Part shown: positions 1 through 7,064 of the stretch, piece by piece
How the letters are laid out: the number at the start of each line of letters is the position of its first letter
Numbering within the stretch: the first letter of the stretch is position 1
Assembly: GCA_003646045.1 (NCBI GenBank)
Contig: QNDV01000016.1
Coordinates: 1-13,627, forward strand
Direction of reading: 5' to 3'
DNA from: a bacterium
GTDB taxonomy: Bacteria > Krumholzibacteriota > Krumholzibacteria > LZORAL124-64-63
Length of the DNA: 13,627 nt
Made by a program: the position numbers and the translations under genes
The notes under the pieces: generated by a model
What the model saw: the letters and a program-made list of their open reading frames with translations, nothing else
The model's database searches: none
Told to the model about the DNA's origin: nothing

Positions 1-3000
1 GCTCACTGCTCTCGTTCACCTGGTTCCAGAACTGGTCCATCGCCCGTACCCGCACGTCGAATTCGAGACTCGCAGTCTGGGGCAGGGGCGTACCGGTCTT
101 GCCGTCAGGCTCGGGTCCGCCGGGCTGGGCCGCCTCGCCGGGCAGCAGCACCATCAGCCGGTCGAACAGGCCCGGCGTGGCGACGATGTCGCTCTGGTCG
201 GTGATGGCGGGGGTGATCAGGTCGGCCGCCGTCAACTGGTGGCCGGTGGCGGTCTTGAGGAACAAATCGAACAGGCCCGAGCCGTCCGGATCGAGGGGCG
301 TGTTGTTGGCCGTGATCATCTGGAAGAAGTTGTCGCTGGTAAAGTGGATCTGGGGCTGCACCGGCACCTGGTTCCACCAGGCGTCCGTGGCGATGACCGT
401 GGCCACTACCGGGTCTCCGGCCATCACGGGCAGGGGTGATCCCACCTTGCCCGGCGCGATACCCGGGGTATGGGTCTCGCCGGGTAGCAGGATGATCATG
501 TCGGCGTAGTCCTGGGCACCCGCGAAGACCACGAAGGTGTTGCTGCTGTCGGTGTTGGCGTAGGTGTCCTCGCGCGCGAAGAGGCGTACGTCGGTGCCGG
601 CGCGGGTGATCTGGATATTGCCCCGCCAGGAACCCTGATAACCGCCGCTGCCCAGTCCGGCGCCCATGTCGATGGAGGTGGGGGTCAGGATGCCCGTGCC
701 GTGGCTCACGTACAGGGTCACGTTCTCGGTGTAGTCGCTGACGTGGTTGCCGAACACGTCCCGCGCCACCACGGTCACGTTGGGCAGCAGGGAGCCGGCC
801 CGGTGGTCCGGGATGAGCGACAGCACGTCCGCCGGTGTGGGGCTGGTACGGCTGTTGATGCCGATATCGAAGTGGTCGATGACGCCGGCCCGCACCGGAA
901 TGGCGGCAAAGGCGGTGACACCGCTGCCGTTGTCATCCACCTGCACCGTCTGGTGGTTGGGATCCGCCAGGGTAACCAGGGTTACCTGGAAGTCGCCCTG
1001 GTTGTCGCTGATGGACTGGGGGTTGGCCGGCAGCACCGCCGCCGGGTCGCTGCTGCTGAAGTCCATGGAGACGGGCAGGGCCGGGCTCTGGTCGCTGACC
1101 GGGTTCCAGTAGGAATCCGTGGCGAAGATCCGCACGTCGAAGGGTACGCCGGCATCCTGGTCACCAGGGTCGCCCACCTTGCCGTCGTCCTCGATGGTGT
1201 CGAATATGCCGGGGTCCAGGGTCTCGCCCGGCGCTTCGACCACCAGGCGGGCGTACGCCGCCGGTGACACCTGCACGGGACTGGAGGCGTTGGCCCGGAT
1301 GCCGCTCGACTCGGCCCGCAGGTACTGCAACTGGTCCGCCGACCGCAGGGTCACCCGGGCACTGGTGGCGTTGTTGATGGTCATGACGTTGCCCGCGTAG
1401 TCCGGCATCTCGAACCAGCCGCTGGGGCAACTGAAGGTCACGTTGCGCGCACCGGGAGCCAGGTTGTTGTAACGGTCGACGGGCCGGATCTCCATGCTGG
1501 CGATGATGTCGCCGGCGGTCACGGCGTTGGGTGTGCCCTGGTTGCCGCTGAAGTTCTCGTCGTTCAGGCCGTTGACCCAGTTTTGCCCCGGGAAGGACAT
1601 GAGGATCTTCTCGCAGGGGCCCGCGTTGACCTGGAAGGCCGGCGAGTTCCCCACCACACCGGAATCCACGATGATGTAGGCGCTGAAACCGCGCTTGGTG
1701 ACCTGCACCAGGGCGTCGAGGCGGCCGTTCACGAAAGTGGAGTTGTTGGTGATGATGTAGTCGGCACTCTCGTCCGCGGCGCCGATCCTGGCTCGCAGGC
1801 TTACCGCGCCGTTGAGGGGGAAGACGTTGTTGGCCGCATCCCGGGCGATGATGCGGATGTTGAAGGGAATGGTGGTCACCTGGGGGTCGGCGGGGTTCCA
1901 CACGCCGGTATCGAACTCGAAGTGGTCCAGACCCTGGGGATTGATGATCAGGTCGCTGCGGCTGCTCGCGGTGACCGCGCCGCTGGCGTTGACCGTGACC
2001 CGGGTGGTGCCGGAGCGAATCAGGGTGGAGGACAGGGCCGACTCGGGGTTCCCGCCCATGGGCCCACCGCCCGGCAGTATGACGCCGCCACTGGGGTCGT
2101 CGCTGGTCCAGGTCAAATTGGGCAAACCGGCACCCTCGATGGGATTCCAGTGCTGGTCCGTGGCGTAGACGGCGATGCCGTTGAAGTTCTGGCCCGAGGT
2201 CTGGCTGCTGGGCAGGCCGCTCTTGCCGGGGCTCTCGCCCGGGGTCAGGGTCTCGCCGGGCAGCAACAGCATGATCGTGGACAGGGCGCCCGGTCGCAGG
2301 GGTGTGACGGTGGCGTTGCCGGTGGCCGCAGAGGCCTGGCCCGGATAGACGACGCTGTTGGTGGCGTACAGGACGTTCTCGCGGGTCACCGGGTCCGTGC
2401 CCCAGAAAGTGACCGGCACGGTGGCCGCGCCCAGATTGAAGCTGCCGCCGCCCACGAGTTGGGTGGGCCCGCTGGGGAAGTCTCCCACCAGGGCGTCCAG
2501 GGTCAGGTCGTCGCGGAAGTTGAGTACCGCCACGCCGTTCAGGTCACGGGCGGTGATGGTTACATTCACGGCCTGGTTCACGAACTTGTCGCCGCCGGGA
2601 ATACCCAGGTCGAAGTGGTGGACGTAGTTGTAGCAGTTGATCTCGACTTCGGCCGCGGGCACCGAACCGTCATCGGCGTCGACCACCCGCAGGCGCACGG
2701 GCTGGCCGTCGGCCACGAAGCGGATGTTGTCGAACTGGAATTCGCCACCGGACAGGTAACTGGAGCCGGGCAGAGTGGCCGCTACGTCGGGGGATTGGAG
2801 CTGGGCGTGGATGAAGTTGGCGTTGACGTCGGTGGTGCCGTCGGCATTGACCGCCCGCACATTGACACTGAAATCCGTTTCCACCGTCACGGCGGGCCGT
2901 CCGGCCACCACGTGTGGATTGACCACTGTGATTTCCAGGTGGTCGAAGGCCAGCGCGTCCGTGGCTACAGCACCGCTCACAAGCAATACGGCGGCCAGGA

Positions 3001-3031
3001 TCGGCAGGAAATTCAGCTTGGTACGCAACAT
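1..3031 (-). CDS. Large secreted surface protein with repeated Ig-like modules (3' end off window)
   Basis: The reading frame stays open from the ATG at 3031 to the left edge, giving about 1,010 residues with no stop, so the C-terminus and any anchor or sorting signal are not visible. The N-terminus is a clear Sec signal peptide (basic MLRTK, hydrophobic stretch, probable cleavage after ALA28). Two module types alternate. One starts with an HF[DE]-like strand (near residues 30, 139, 370 and 719) followed by V.V.A.D..GN-type strands. The other carries an LLPGE[TA]..PG...GK.G.P....F.V...A.D..WN motif (near residues 258, 601, 850 and 963, with a divergent copy near 478). The composition is rich in Asp, Asn, Thr and Val and poor in Lys and Cys, typical of extracellular beta-sandwich arrays. 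The role is probably adhesion or an outer-surface structure, but no catalytic domain is visible. A GTG at 3034 is an alternative start, 9 nt after AAGG. Confidence 0.85.
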   Translation of the reverse strand, partial: MLRTKLNFLPILAAVLLVSGAVATDALAFDHLEITVVNPHVVAGRPAVTVETDFSVNVRAVNADGTTDVNANFIHAQLQSPDVAATLPGSSYLSGGEFQFDNIRFVADGQPVRLRVVDADDGSVPAAEVEINCYNYVHHFDLGIPGGDKFVNQAVNVTITARDLNGVAVLNFRDDLTLDALVGDFPSGPTQLVGGGSFNLGAATVPVTFWGTDPVTRENVLYATNSVVYPGQASAATGNATVTPLRPGALSTIMLLLPGETLTPGESPGKSGLPSSQTSGQNFNGIAVYATDQHWNPIEGAGLPNLTWTSDDPSGGVILPGGGPMGGNPESALSSTLIRSGTTRVTVNASGAVTASSRSDLIINPQGLDHFEFDTGVWNPADPQVTTIPFNIRIIARDAANNVFPLNGAVSLRARIGAADESADYIITNNSTFVNGRLDALVQVTKRGFSAYIIVDSGVVGNSPAFQVNAGPCEKILMSFPGQNWVNGLNDENFSGNQGTPNAVTAGDIIASMEIRPVDRYNNLAPGARNVTFSCPSGWFEMPDYAGNVMTINNATSARVTLRSADQLQYLRAESSGIRANASSPVQVSPAAYARLVVEAPGETLDPGIFDTIEDDGKVGDPGDQDAGVPFDVRIFATDSYWNPVSDQSPALPVSMDFSSSDPAAVLPANPQSISDNQGDFQVTLVTLADPNHQTVQVDDNGSGVTAFAAIPVRAGVIDHFDIGINSRTSPTPADVLSLIPDHRAGSLLPNVTVVARDVFGNHVSDYTENVTLYVSHGTGILTPTSIDMGAGLGSGGYQGSWRGNIQITRAGTDVRLFAREDTYANTDSSNTFVVFAGAQDYADMIILLPGETHTPGIAPGKVGSPLPVMAGDPVVATVIATDAWWNQVPVQPQIHFTSDNFFQMITANNTPLDPDGSGLFDLFLKTATGHQLTAADLITPAITDQSDIVATPGLFDRLMVLLPGEAAQPGGPEPDGKTGTPLPQTASLEFDVRVRAMDQFWNQVNESSE

Positions 3032-3404
3032 CACCTGTCACTGCCTTGTCGATGGTTTTTGCCCATATTCCCGGATCCGATCGTGCAACCTGCCACGGGT
3101 ATTGCGGATGCATAGCCGCGGCGGGGCAGGATACGGATCATTCGGGTCTGTCCAGGACGGCGGACCGCAAGGTGTGTGCCATGGCGGATGGTTCCTCGTC
3201 ATTTCCCGTAAAGTCTTTGTATACCCGGTGATGGAGTGTGTTCAGGATGGGAGTGGAGCAGGGTGGAGGAGCGGTGGGGAGGATGCGCAGGATTCCACTT
3301 CTGGAACCCCTGTCCGGACAGGGCCGGAGAGAGGCTAACGAGCGTCACACAAACAAGAGCCATATATGCATGACATAATGTTCGGAATAACGCACATTGG
3401 TCCC
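3032..3404. other. Divergent intergenic region between surface protein and peptidase loci
   Basis: No convincing gene lies here. The short open frames that cross it lack a ribosome-binding site and recognisable protein sequence. It should hold the promoter of the minus-strand surface protein gene and probably that of the plus-strand peptidase, but I found no -35/-10 pair good enough to call on either strand. The notable content is a pair of adjacent dyads: TTCCA-CTTC-TGGAA at 3293-3306, then a perfect 16-bp palindrome at 3308-3323. A G-rich stretch at about 3245-3285 has only three runs of GGG, too few for a standard three-tier quadruplex. Confidence 0.6.
3308..3323. promoter_or_regulatory. 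Perfect 16-bp palindrome, candidate operator
   Basis: CCCTGTCCGGACAGGG is identical to its reverse complement and has no loop, which suits a dimeric DNA-binding protein better than an RNA hairpin. No T-tract follows it, so it is not a terminator. A second small dyad (TTCCA and TGGAA, 4-nt spacer) at 3293-3306 lies directly beside it. A looser half-site, CTGTCCAGGAC, occurs at about 3148-3158. The palindrome sits about 80 bp upstream of the relic XRE regulator gene and between two divergent secreted-protein genes, so it could be that regulator's old operator or the site of a factor encoded elsewhere. The function is inferred. Confidence 0.4.
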
Positions 3405-3558
3405 ATGAAGCCGCTTGAGCACCTCAATCAGCACCGTACCTCGCCTGAACCTGACCGATCGCGTGGGTGTGCGCCGCCGGACCATTCTCGCGGTGGAGAA
3501 GGGGAAGTACGTGCCGTCGGCATTTCCGGCTTTCAGGATCGCCGCGGCGTTGGGCATG
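3405..3558 (+). pseudogene. Degraded XRE/Cro-family helix-turn-helix regulator
   Basis: Residues encoded at 3448-3558 read LTDRVGVRRRTILAVEKGKY, then VPSAFPAFRIAAALGM. This is the hallmark of small XRE regulators, which typically read L(A/T)(D/E)R(L/V)GVSRQTI.A(I/V)E.GKY.PS...AF.IA...G. The N-terminal helix appears in another frame from the ATG at 3405 (MKPLEHLNQHRTSPE, resembling MKNR(I/L)..L(R)..R.LTQE). The two parts join only if a net one-base shift near 3447-3451 is undone. The usual end of the family, a short I(E)E(I/V)F helix, is missing: the sequence runs straight into the ribosome-binding site of the next gene. There is no good ribosome-binding site for 3405. I conclude it is a frameshifted, 3'-truncated remnant. 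Alternatively the second part could be read as an N-terminal extension of the downstream peptidase, but that would bury the peptidase's signal peptide. Confidence 0.65.
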
Positions 3559-3564
3559 GGAAGC

Positions 3565-3570
3565 AGGAGG
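3565..3570 (+). promoter_or_regulatory. Shine-Dalgarno site fixing the peptidase start
   Basis: A perfect AGGAGG lies 6 nt before the ATG at 3577. It decides against the longer open frame that begins with TTG at 3415, which would place a helix-turn-helix remnant in front of a signal peptide. Confidence 0.85.
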
Positions 3571-3576
3571 AATAGC

Positions 3577-4647
3577 ATGGTGCGCATCCTGATCGCAGGG
3601 CTGATCCTTGCGCTCGCTACCATCGCCGTAGCCCAACAAGGCCCCGCCGACTCCCTCTGGAATCTCTACAAACAGGGCCGCTTCGACGAAGTCGTAACCC
3701 AGGGCAAGGCCCTCATCAACACCGGCCAGGGCAGCGCCCAGGTGCAGTTGGCGGTGGGCCGGGCCCTGACCGATTCGGGCCACTACGCCGAGGCCATCAT
3801 CTTTCTGGAAGGCGCCGCCAGCGGGGACCGCGATCACACCTGGGTCTATGCCTGGGCCCAGGTGTACCTGGGTTCGTGCCATTGGCAACTAGGGGACAAC
3901 CAGCGTGCCCGCCGTGCCTGGATCATCGCCCGTGACGTGGCTGCCACGCGCAATGCCACCCGCAGTGCCGTGGGTAATCTCAATGCCTTCGGTCTGGCCG
4001 AGCGTTTCGACAGTTGGCAGCGCTTTCGCACCGAGCACTTCAGCTTCCTGTTTTCTGACCGGCTGACGAATCTGGACCGTCCCGATTTCGCGCGACGGCG
4101 AGAGGAAGCCTACGACATCATCAGTACCTGGTTCGGCGGCGGCCCGGACGAGCCCATCCTGTTCGTGGTCTGGGCCGACCAGACCGAGGCCGACGAAGCG
4201 GGCATGCCGACCCTGGGTTTTGCCAGGCCGGAGTTGAATCTGGTTCACTGCCGCGTACAGCAAACGGTGGGGCACGAGATGACGCACATCATCAGCAACC
4301 ACGCCCTGAATCCGGCGGTGCGTAACGGTCTGGTCAACGAGGGCACGGCCGTACGTTTCGACCAGACGGATCGGGACCGCATGGAAACCGCACGTAAGGC
4401 CCTGGCAGAGGCGGCTGGCATTCCCGCGGTATCCCTGGCGGCCCTGTGGGAGGATTGGTCCCTGCTGCCCACCGACGTCTCATATCCCGTGGCCGGCGCC
4501 TGGATCGCCCGACTAATTGCCAAGGGAGGGCGGGAGCTGTTCCTGGAGTTTTTCACGGACCAGAGCCTGGCCCATGCCCGTGAGGTCTACGGCGAAGATC
4601 TCGCTGGTTGGATGCGGGATTTCGAGGCGGATCTCCGTTCCGGGTAG
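3577..4647 (+). CDS. Secreted TPR-containing metallopeptidase, peptidase MA-like (HExxH)
   Basis: The 356-residue protein begins with a Sec signal peptide (VRILIAGLILALATIAVA, cleavage likely after AVA19). Residues ~24-150 look like TPR-type helical pairs (NLYKQGRFDEVV, LTDSGHYAEAIIFLEGA, CHWQLGDNQRARRAW). The catalytic part carries H233-E-M-T-H237 and, 18 residues on, E255 in the context LVNEGTAVRF. That HExxH...E arrangement is the zinc site of gluzincins of the peptidase MA clan, and the family commonly has a following V.Y..AG..+..L....G, seen here as YPVAGAWIARLIAKGGRELF. All key residues are present, so it is probably active in the periplasm or outside the cell. The substrate is unknown. 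It stands alone: a divergent intergenic region precedes it and 212 bp with a new promoter follows. Confidence 0.85.
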   Translation: MVRILIAGLILALATIAVAQQGPADSLWNLYKQGRFDEVVTQGKALINTGQGSAQVQLAVGRALTDSGHYAEAIIFLEGAASGDRDHTWVYAWAQVYLGSCHWQLGDNQRARRAWIIARDVAATRNATRSAVGNLNAFGLAERFDSWQRFRTEHFSFLFSDRLTNLDRPDFARRREEAYDIISTWFGGGPDEPILFVVWADQTEADEAGMPTLGFARPELNLVHCRVQQTVGHEMTHIISNHALNPAVRNGLVNEGTAVRFDQTDRDRMETARKALAEAAGIPAVSLAALWEDWSLLPTDVSYPVAGAWIARLIAKGGRELFLEFFTDQSLAHAREVYGEDLAGWMRDFEADLRSG

Positions 4648-4700
4648 CGGTACCAGTTAGTGTGACTATTTCTCGTTACGGCAGATATTTTGATTAATCA

Positions 4701-4729
4701 TTGATAGAGTGTCCGCCGCCGGATATTAT
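4701..4729 (+). promoter_or_regulatory. Sigma70-type promoter for the polysaccharide operon
   Basis: TTGATA at 4701-4706 matches the -35 consensus at 5 of 6 bases. TATTAT at 4724-4729 matches the -10 consensus at 5 of 6, and the spacer is exactly 17 bp. It lies in an AT-rich island (about 4660-4735) that stands out in GC-rich surroundings. Transcription would start near 4736 and leave an untranslated leader of about 123 nt before the GTG at 4860. I see no known riboswitch pattern in the leader, only short possible stems such as GTGG/CCAC around 4817-4831. Confidence 0.6.
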
Positions 4730-4859
4730 TGTAGCTGGCCACATCCGGGTCGGCCGCGAAGTGCATCTCCCGACCTTTCGTATCCCAAGTTGAACCGTTA
4801 CCATCTGTCCCCTATGGTGGTTGCCGTCCACGACCGGATCCGCGAAGAAAGGACCCCCT

Positions 4860-7034
4860 GTGAAAATCCTGGCCCTGAAGTTCAGTGACGGTTCAGTGAC
4901 GCTGGTGGATACGCCGGCGCCCCTGCTGGCTCCCGGATGTGTGCGGGTGCGCACCCTCTGCTCGGCGGTGAGTCCGGGTACCGAGGGCAACAAGATCGTC
5001 ACCGGCAAGAAGTCCCTGCTGGGCAAGGCCAAGGCCCGCCCGGATCAGGTGCGCATGGTGCTGGACATGGCCCGTACCGTGGGCGTCAAGGCCACCCTGC
5101 AGAAGGTGCGCTCCAAGCTGGAGGGTGCCCAGGGACTGGGGTATTCATCCGCCGGCGAAGTCATCGAGGTGGGCGAGGGCGTGGAAACCCTGCAGGTGGG
5201 CGACATGGTGGCTTGTGCCGGGGGCTACGCCAACCATGCCGACGAGATCGTGGTGCCGGTGAACCTGACGGCCAAGGTGCCCGCCGGTGTGGGCGTCGAT
5301 GCCGCTGCCATGACCACCCTGGCTTCCATCGCCATGCAGGGCGTGCGCCTGGCCGAACCGACCCTGGGCGAGAATGCCCTGGTCATCGGTCTGGGCGTGG
5401 TGGGACTCATGGCCGGACAGCTGCTCAAGGCCAACGGTTGCCGGGTCTTCGGTACCGACATCGCACCGGCCGCCCTCGAGCTGGCGACAGGCACCGGCAG
5501 CGCCGACGAAGTGGGACTGCTGGGAGGCGACAGCGTCGAGGCCCAGCTGGACACCTTCAGCCGCGGTCGTGGCGTGGACCTGGTTCTGATCTGCGCCGCT
5601 ACCGCCAGCGACGATCCGGTCACCATGGCCGGACGCGTGACTCGCCAACGCGGGCGCGTGGTGGTTGTCGGCGCCGTGGGCATGGATCTGCCGCGGGAGG
5701 ACTACTACCGCAAGGAGATCAACTTCCAGGTCTCGTGCTCCTACGGGCCGGGCCGCTACGATCCCACCTATGAGGAAGGCGGCACGGACTATCCCCACGG
5801 TTTCGTGCGCTGGACCGAGGGCCGCAACATGGAAGCGGTGTTGGACCTGGTGGCCGCGGGACGTTTCGACCCCGTGGCGCTGGTCACCCATCGCTACACC
5901 TTCGACCAGGCGCCGGCCGCCTACGAATTGCTGGCCAACCGGAACGAGTCTTTCGCGGGCATCCTGCTGGATTATCCGGATCGTCCGGCATCGTCACCGG
6001 TCATCAGACTGGATGGTGCCGCGGCCAAGGGCGCCGGGGATATCGGCGTGGGCTGCATCGGGGCCGGTTCCTACGCCCAGGCTTTCCTGTTGCCCCATTT
6101 CGCCGGGGCGTCCGGCGTGGCGTTGCGTTCCATTTTTACCCGCACCGGTTTGAGCGCGGTGGACGCGGGACAGCGTCTGGGTTTTGCCCAGGCTGTGGAC
6201 AACGAGGACGCCGTCCTGGGCGATGCCGAAACCGACGCCGTGGTGTTGGCCACTCGCCACGACCAGCACGGGCCGGGTGTGCTGGCGGCCCTGGCGCGGG
6301 GCAAACACGTGTTCGTGGAGAAGCCGCTTTGTCTGAACGAGACCGAACTTGGTGAAATCGCCCGCCAGGCGGCTGCCCTCGAGGCCGACGAAAAACTGCC
6401 GGTGGTGCAGACCGGCTTCAACCGGCGCTTCTCACCGGCGGCGGTCGAGGTCCGCAAGCACCTGGGCCGCGATCCCGGTCCGTTGGCCATGATGTACCGC
6501 GTGAGCGCGGGGGTCATCCCGCGTGACCACTGGATCCAGGTCCCTGCCGCCGGCGGTGGCCGCATCATCGGCGAGGTCTGCCACTTCATCGACCTGATGC
6601 AGTTCGTGTGCGGCGCCGACCCCGTGTCGGTACACGCGACCTGCGTGGGTGCCGATGATCCCGGGCAGAGTCCCCATGACACGGTGCTGATCACCCTGCG
6701 CTTCGCCGACGGCTCCATCGGCACGGTGGGCTACTTCGCCCACGGCGCCAAGGGCCTGCCCAAGGAGTGGTTCGAAGCGTCGGCGGGCGGACGCACCGCG
6801 GTCATCGACAACTACAACGCCGTCATCCTGCACGGCGAAGGCGGACGCTCGCGCAAGCGCTGCCCCGGCAAGGGGCAGGAGCAGGAAGTAGCCGCATTCC
6901 TGGAGGGCATCCGCGAGGGGCGACAGCCCATTCCCCTGCAGTCACAGCTGGCCACGACCCTGGCCACGTTCAAGGCGTTGGAGAGTCTGCGGAGCGGGAA
7001 GGCCGAGAGGGTGGATTTGGCGGAATTGCACTAG
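4860..7034 (+). CDS. Bi-domain oxidoreductase: MDR-type dehydrogenase fused to Gfo/Idh/MocA dehydrogenase
   Basis: The 724-residue protein is a two-enzyme fusion. Residues 1 to ~375 are a medium-chain dehydrogenase: a GroES-like N-terminus with CSAVSPGTE, then a Rossmann fold with GLGVVG at 177-182. The usual catalytic zinc ligands of alcohol dehydrogenases are not evident. Residues ~393-724 are a Gfo/Idh/MocA oxidoreductase with GAGSYA at 401-406 and the family's EKP at 487-489, and GGGRIIGEVCHFIDLM in the C-terminal half. Such fusions are known from exopolysaccharide and O-antigen clusters and probably act on a sugar or nucleotide sugar with NAD(P); the exact substrate is not known. The start is GTG at 4860, 6 nt after AAAGGA; the in-frame ATG at 4821 has no such site. 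It is the first gene of the operon, with 30 bp to the next. Confidence 0.9.
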   Translation: MKILALKFSDGSVTLVDTPAPLLAPGCVRVRTLCSAVSPGTEGNKIVTGKKSLLGKAKARPDQVRMVLDMARTVGVKATLQKVRSKLEGAQGLGYSSAGEVIEVGEGVETLQVGDMVACAGGYANHADEIVVPVNLTAKVPAGVGVDAAAMTTLASIAMQGVRLAEPTLGENALVIGLGVVGLMAGQLLKANGCRVFGTDIAPAALELATGTGSADEVGLLGGDSVEAQLDTFSRGRGVDLVLICAATASDDPVTMAGRVTRQRGRVVVVGAVGMDLPREDYYRKEINFQVSCSYGPGRYDPTYEEGGTDYPHGFVRWTEGRNMEAVLDLVAAGRFDPVALVTHRYTFDQAPAAYELLANRNESFAGILLDYPDRPASSPVIRLDGAAAKGAGDIGVGCIGAGSYAQAFLLPHFAGASGVALRSIFTRTGLSAVDAGQRLGFAQAVDNEDAVLGDAETDAVVLATRHDQHGPGVLAALARGKHVFVEKPLCLNETELGEIARQAAALEADEKLPVVQTGFNRRFSPAAVEVRKHLGRDPGPLAMMYRVSAGVIPRDHWIQVPAAGGGRIIGEVCHFIDLMQFVCGADPVSVHATCVGADDPGQSPHDTVLITLRFADGSIGTVGYFAHGAKGLPKEWFEASAGGRTAVIDNYNAVILHGEGGRSRKRCPGKGQEQEVAAFLEGIREGRQPIPLQSQLATTLATFKALESLRSGKAERVDLAELH

Positions 7035-7064
7035 CGTTCCGTCAAGACTGGGAAAGCGATCATC

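Noticed and set aside
1583..3115. A 510-codon open frame on the plus strand opposite the surface protein gene
   Set aside because: Its translation is low-complexity and rich in Gly, Val, His and Arg with no domain. The minus strand at the same place has a signal peptide and repeated Ig-like modules, so the plus frame is a shadow caused by high GC.
3245..3285. G-rich stretch as a G-quadruplex
   Set aside because: Only three runs of three or more G are present, so a three-tier quadruplex cannot form from this stretch alone.
3415..3576. TTG start at 3415 giving a 410-residue peptidase
   Set aside because: The added 54 residues are the HTH remnant. AGGAGG before ATG 3577 and a signal peptide starting exactly there mark the true start.
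4643..4654. GGTA-GCGG-TACC as a terminator after the peptidase gene
   Set aside because: The stem is only 4 bp and no T-tract follows.
4821..4859. ATG at 4821 as start of the bi-domain oxidoreductase
   Set aside because: It has no ribosome-binding site, and the extra residues do not resemble the family N-terminus. GTG 4860 has AAAGGA at good spacing.
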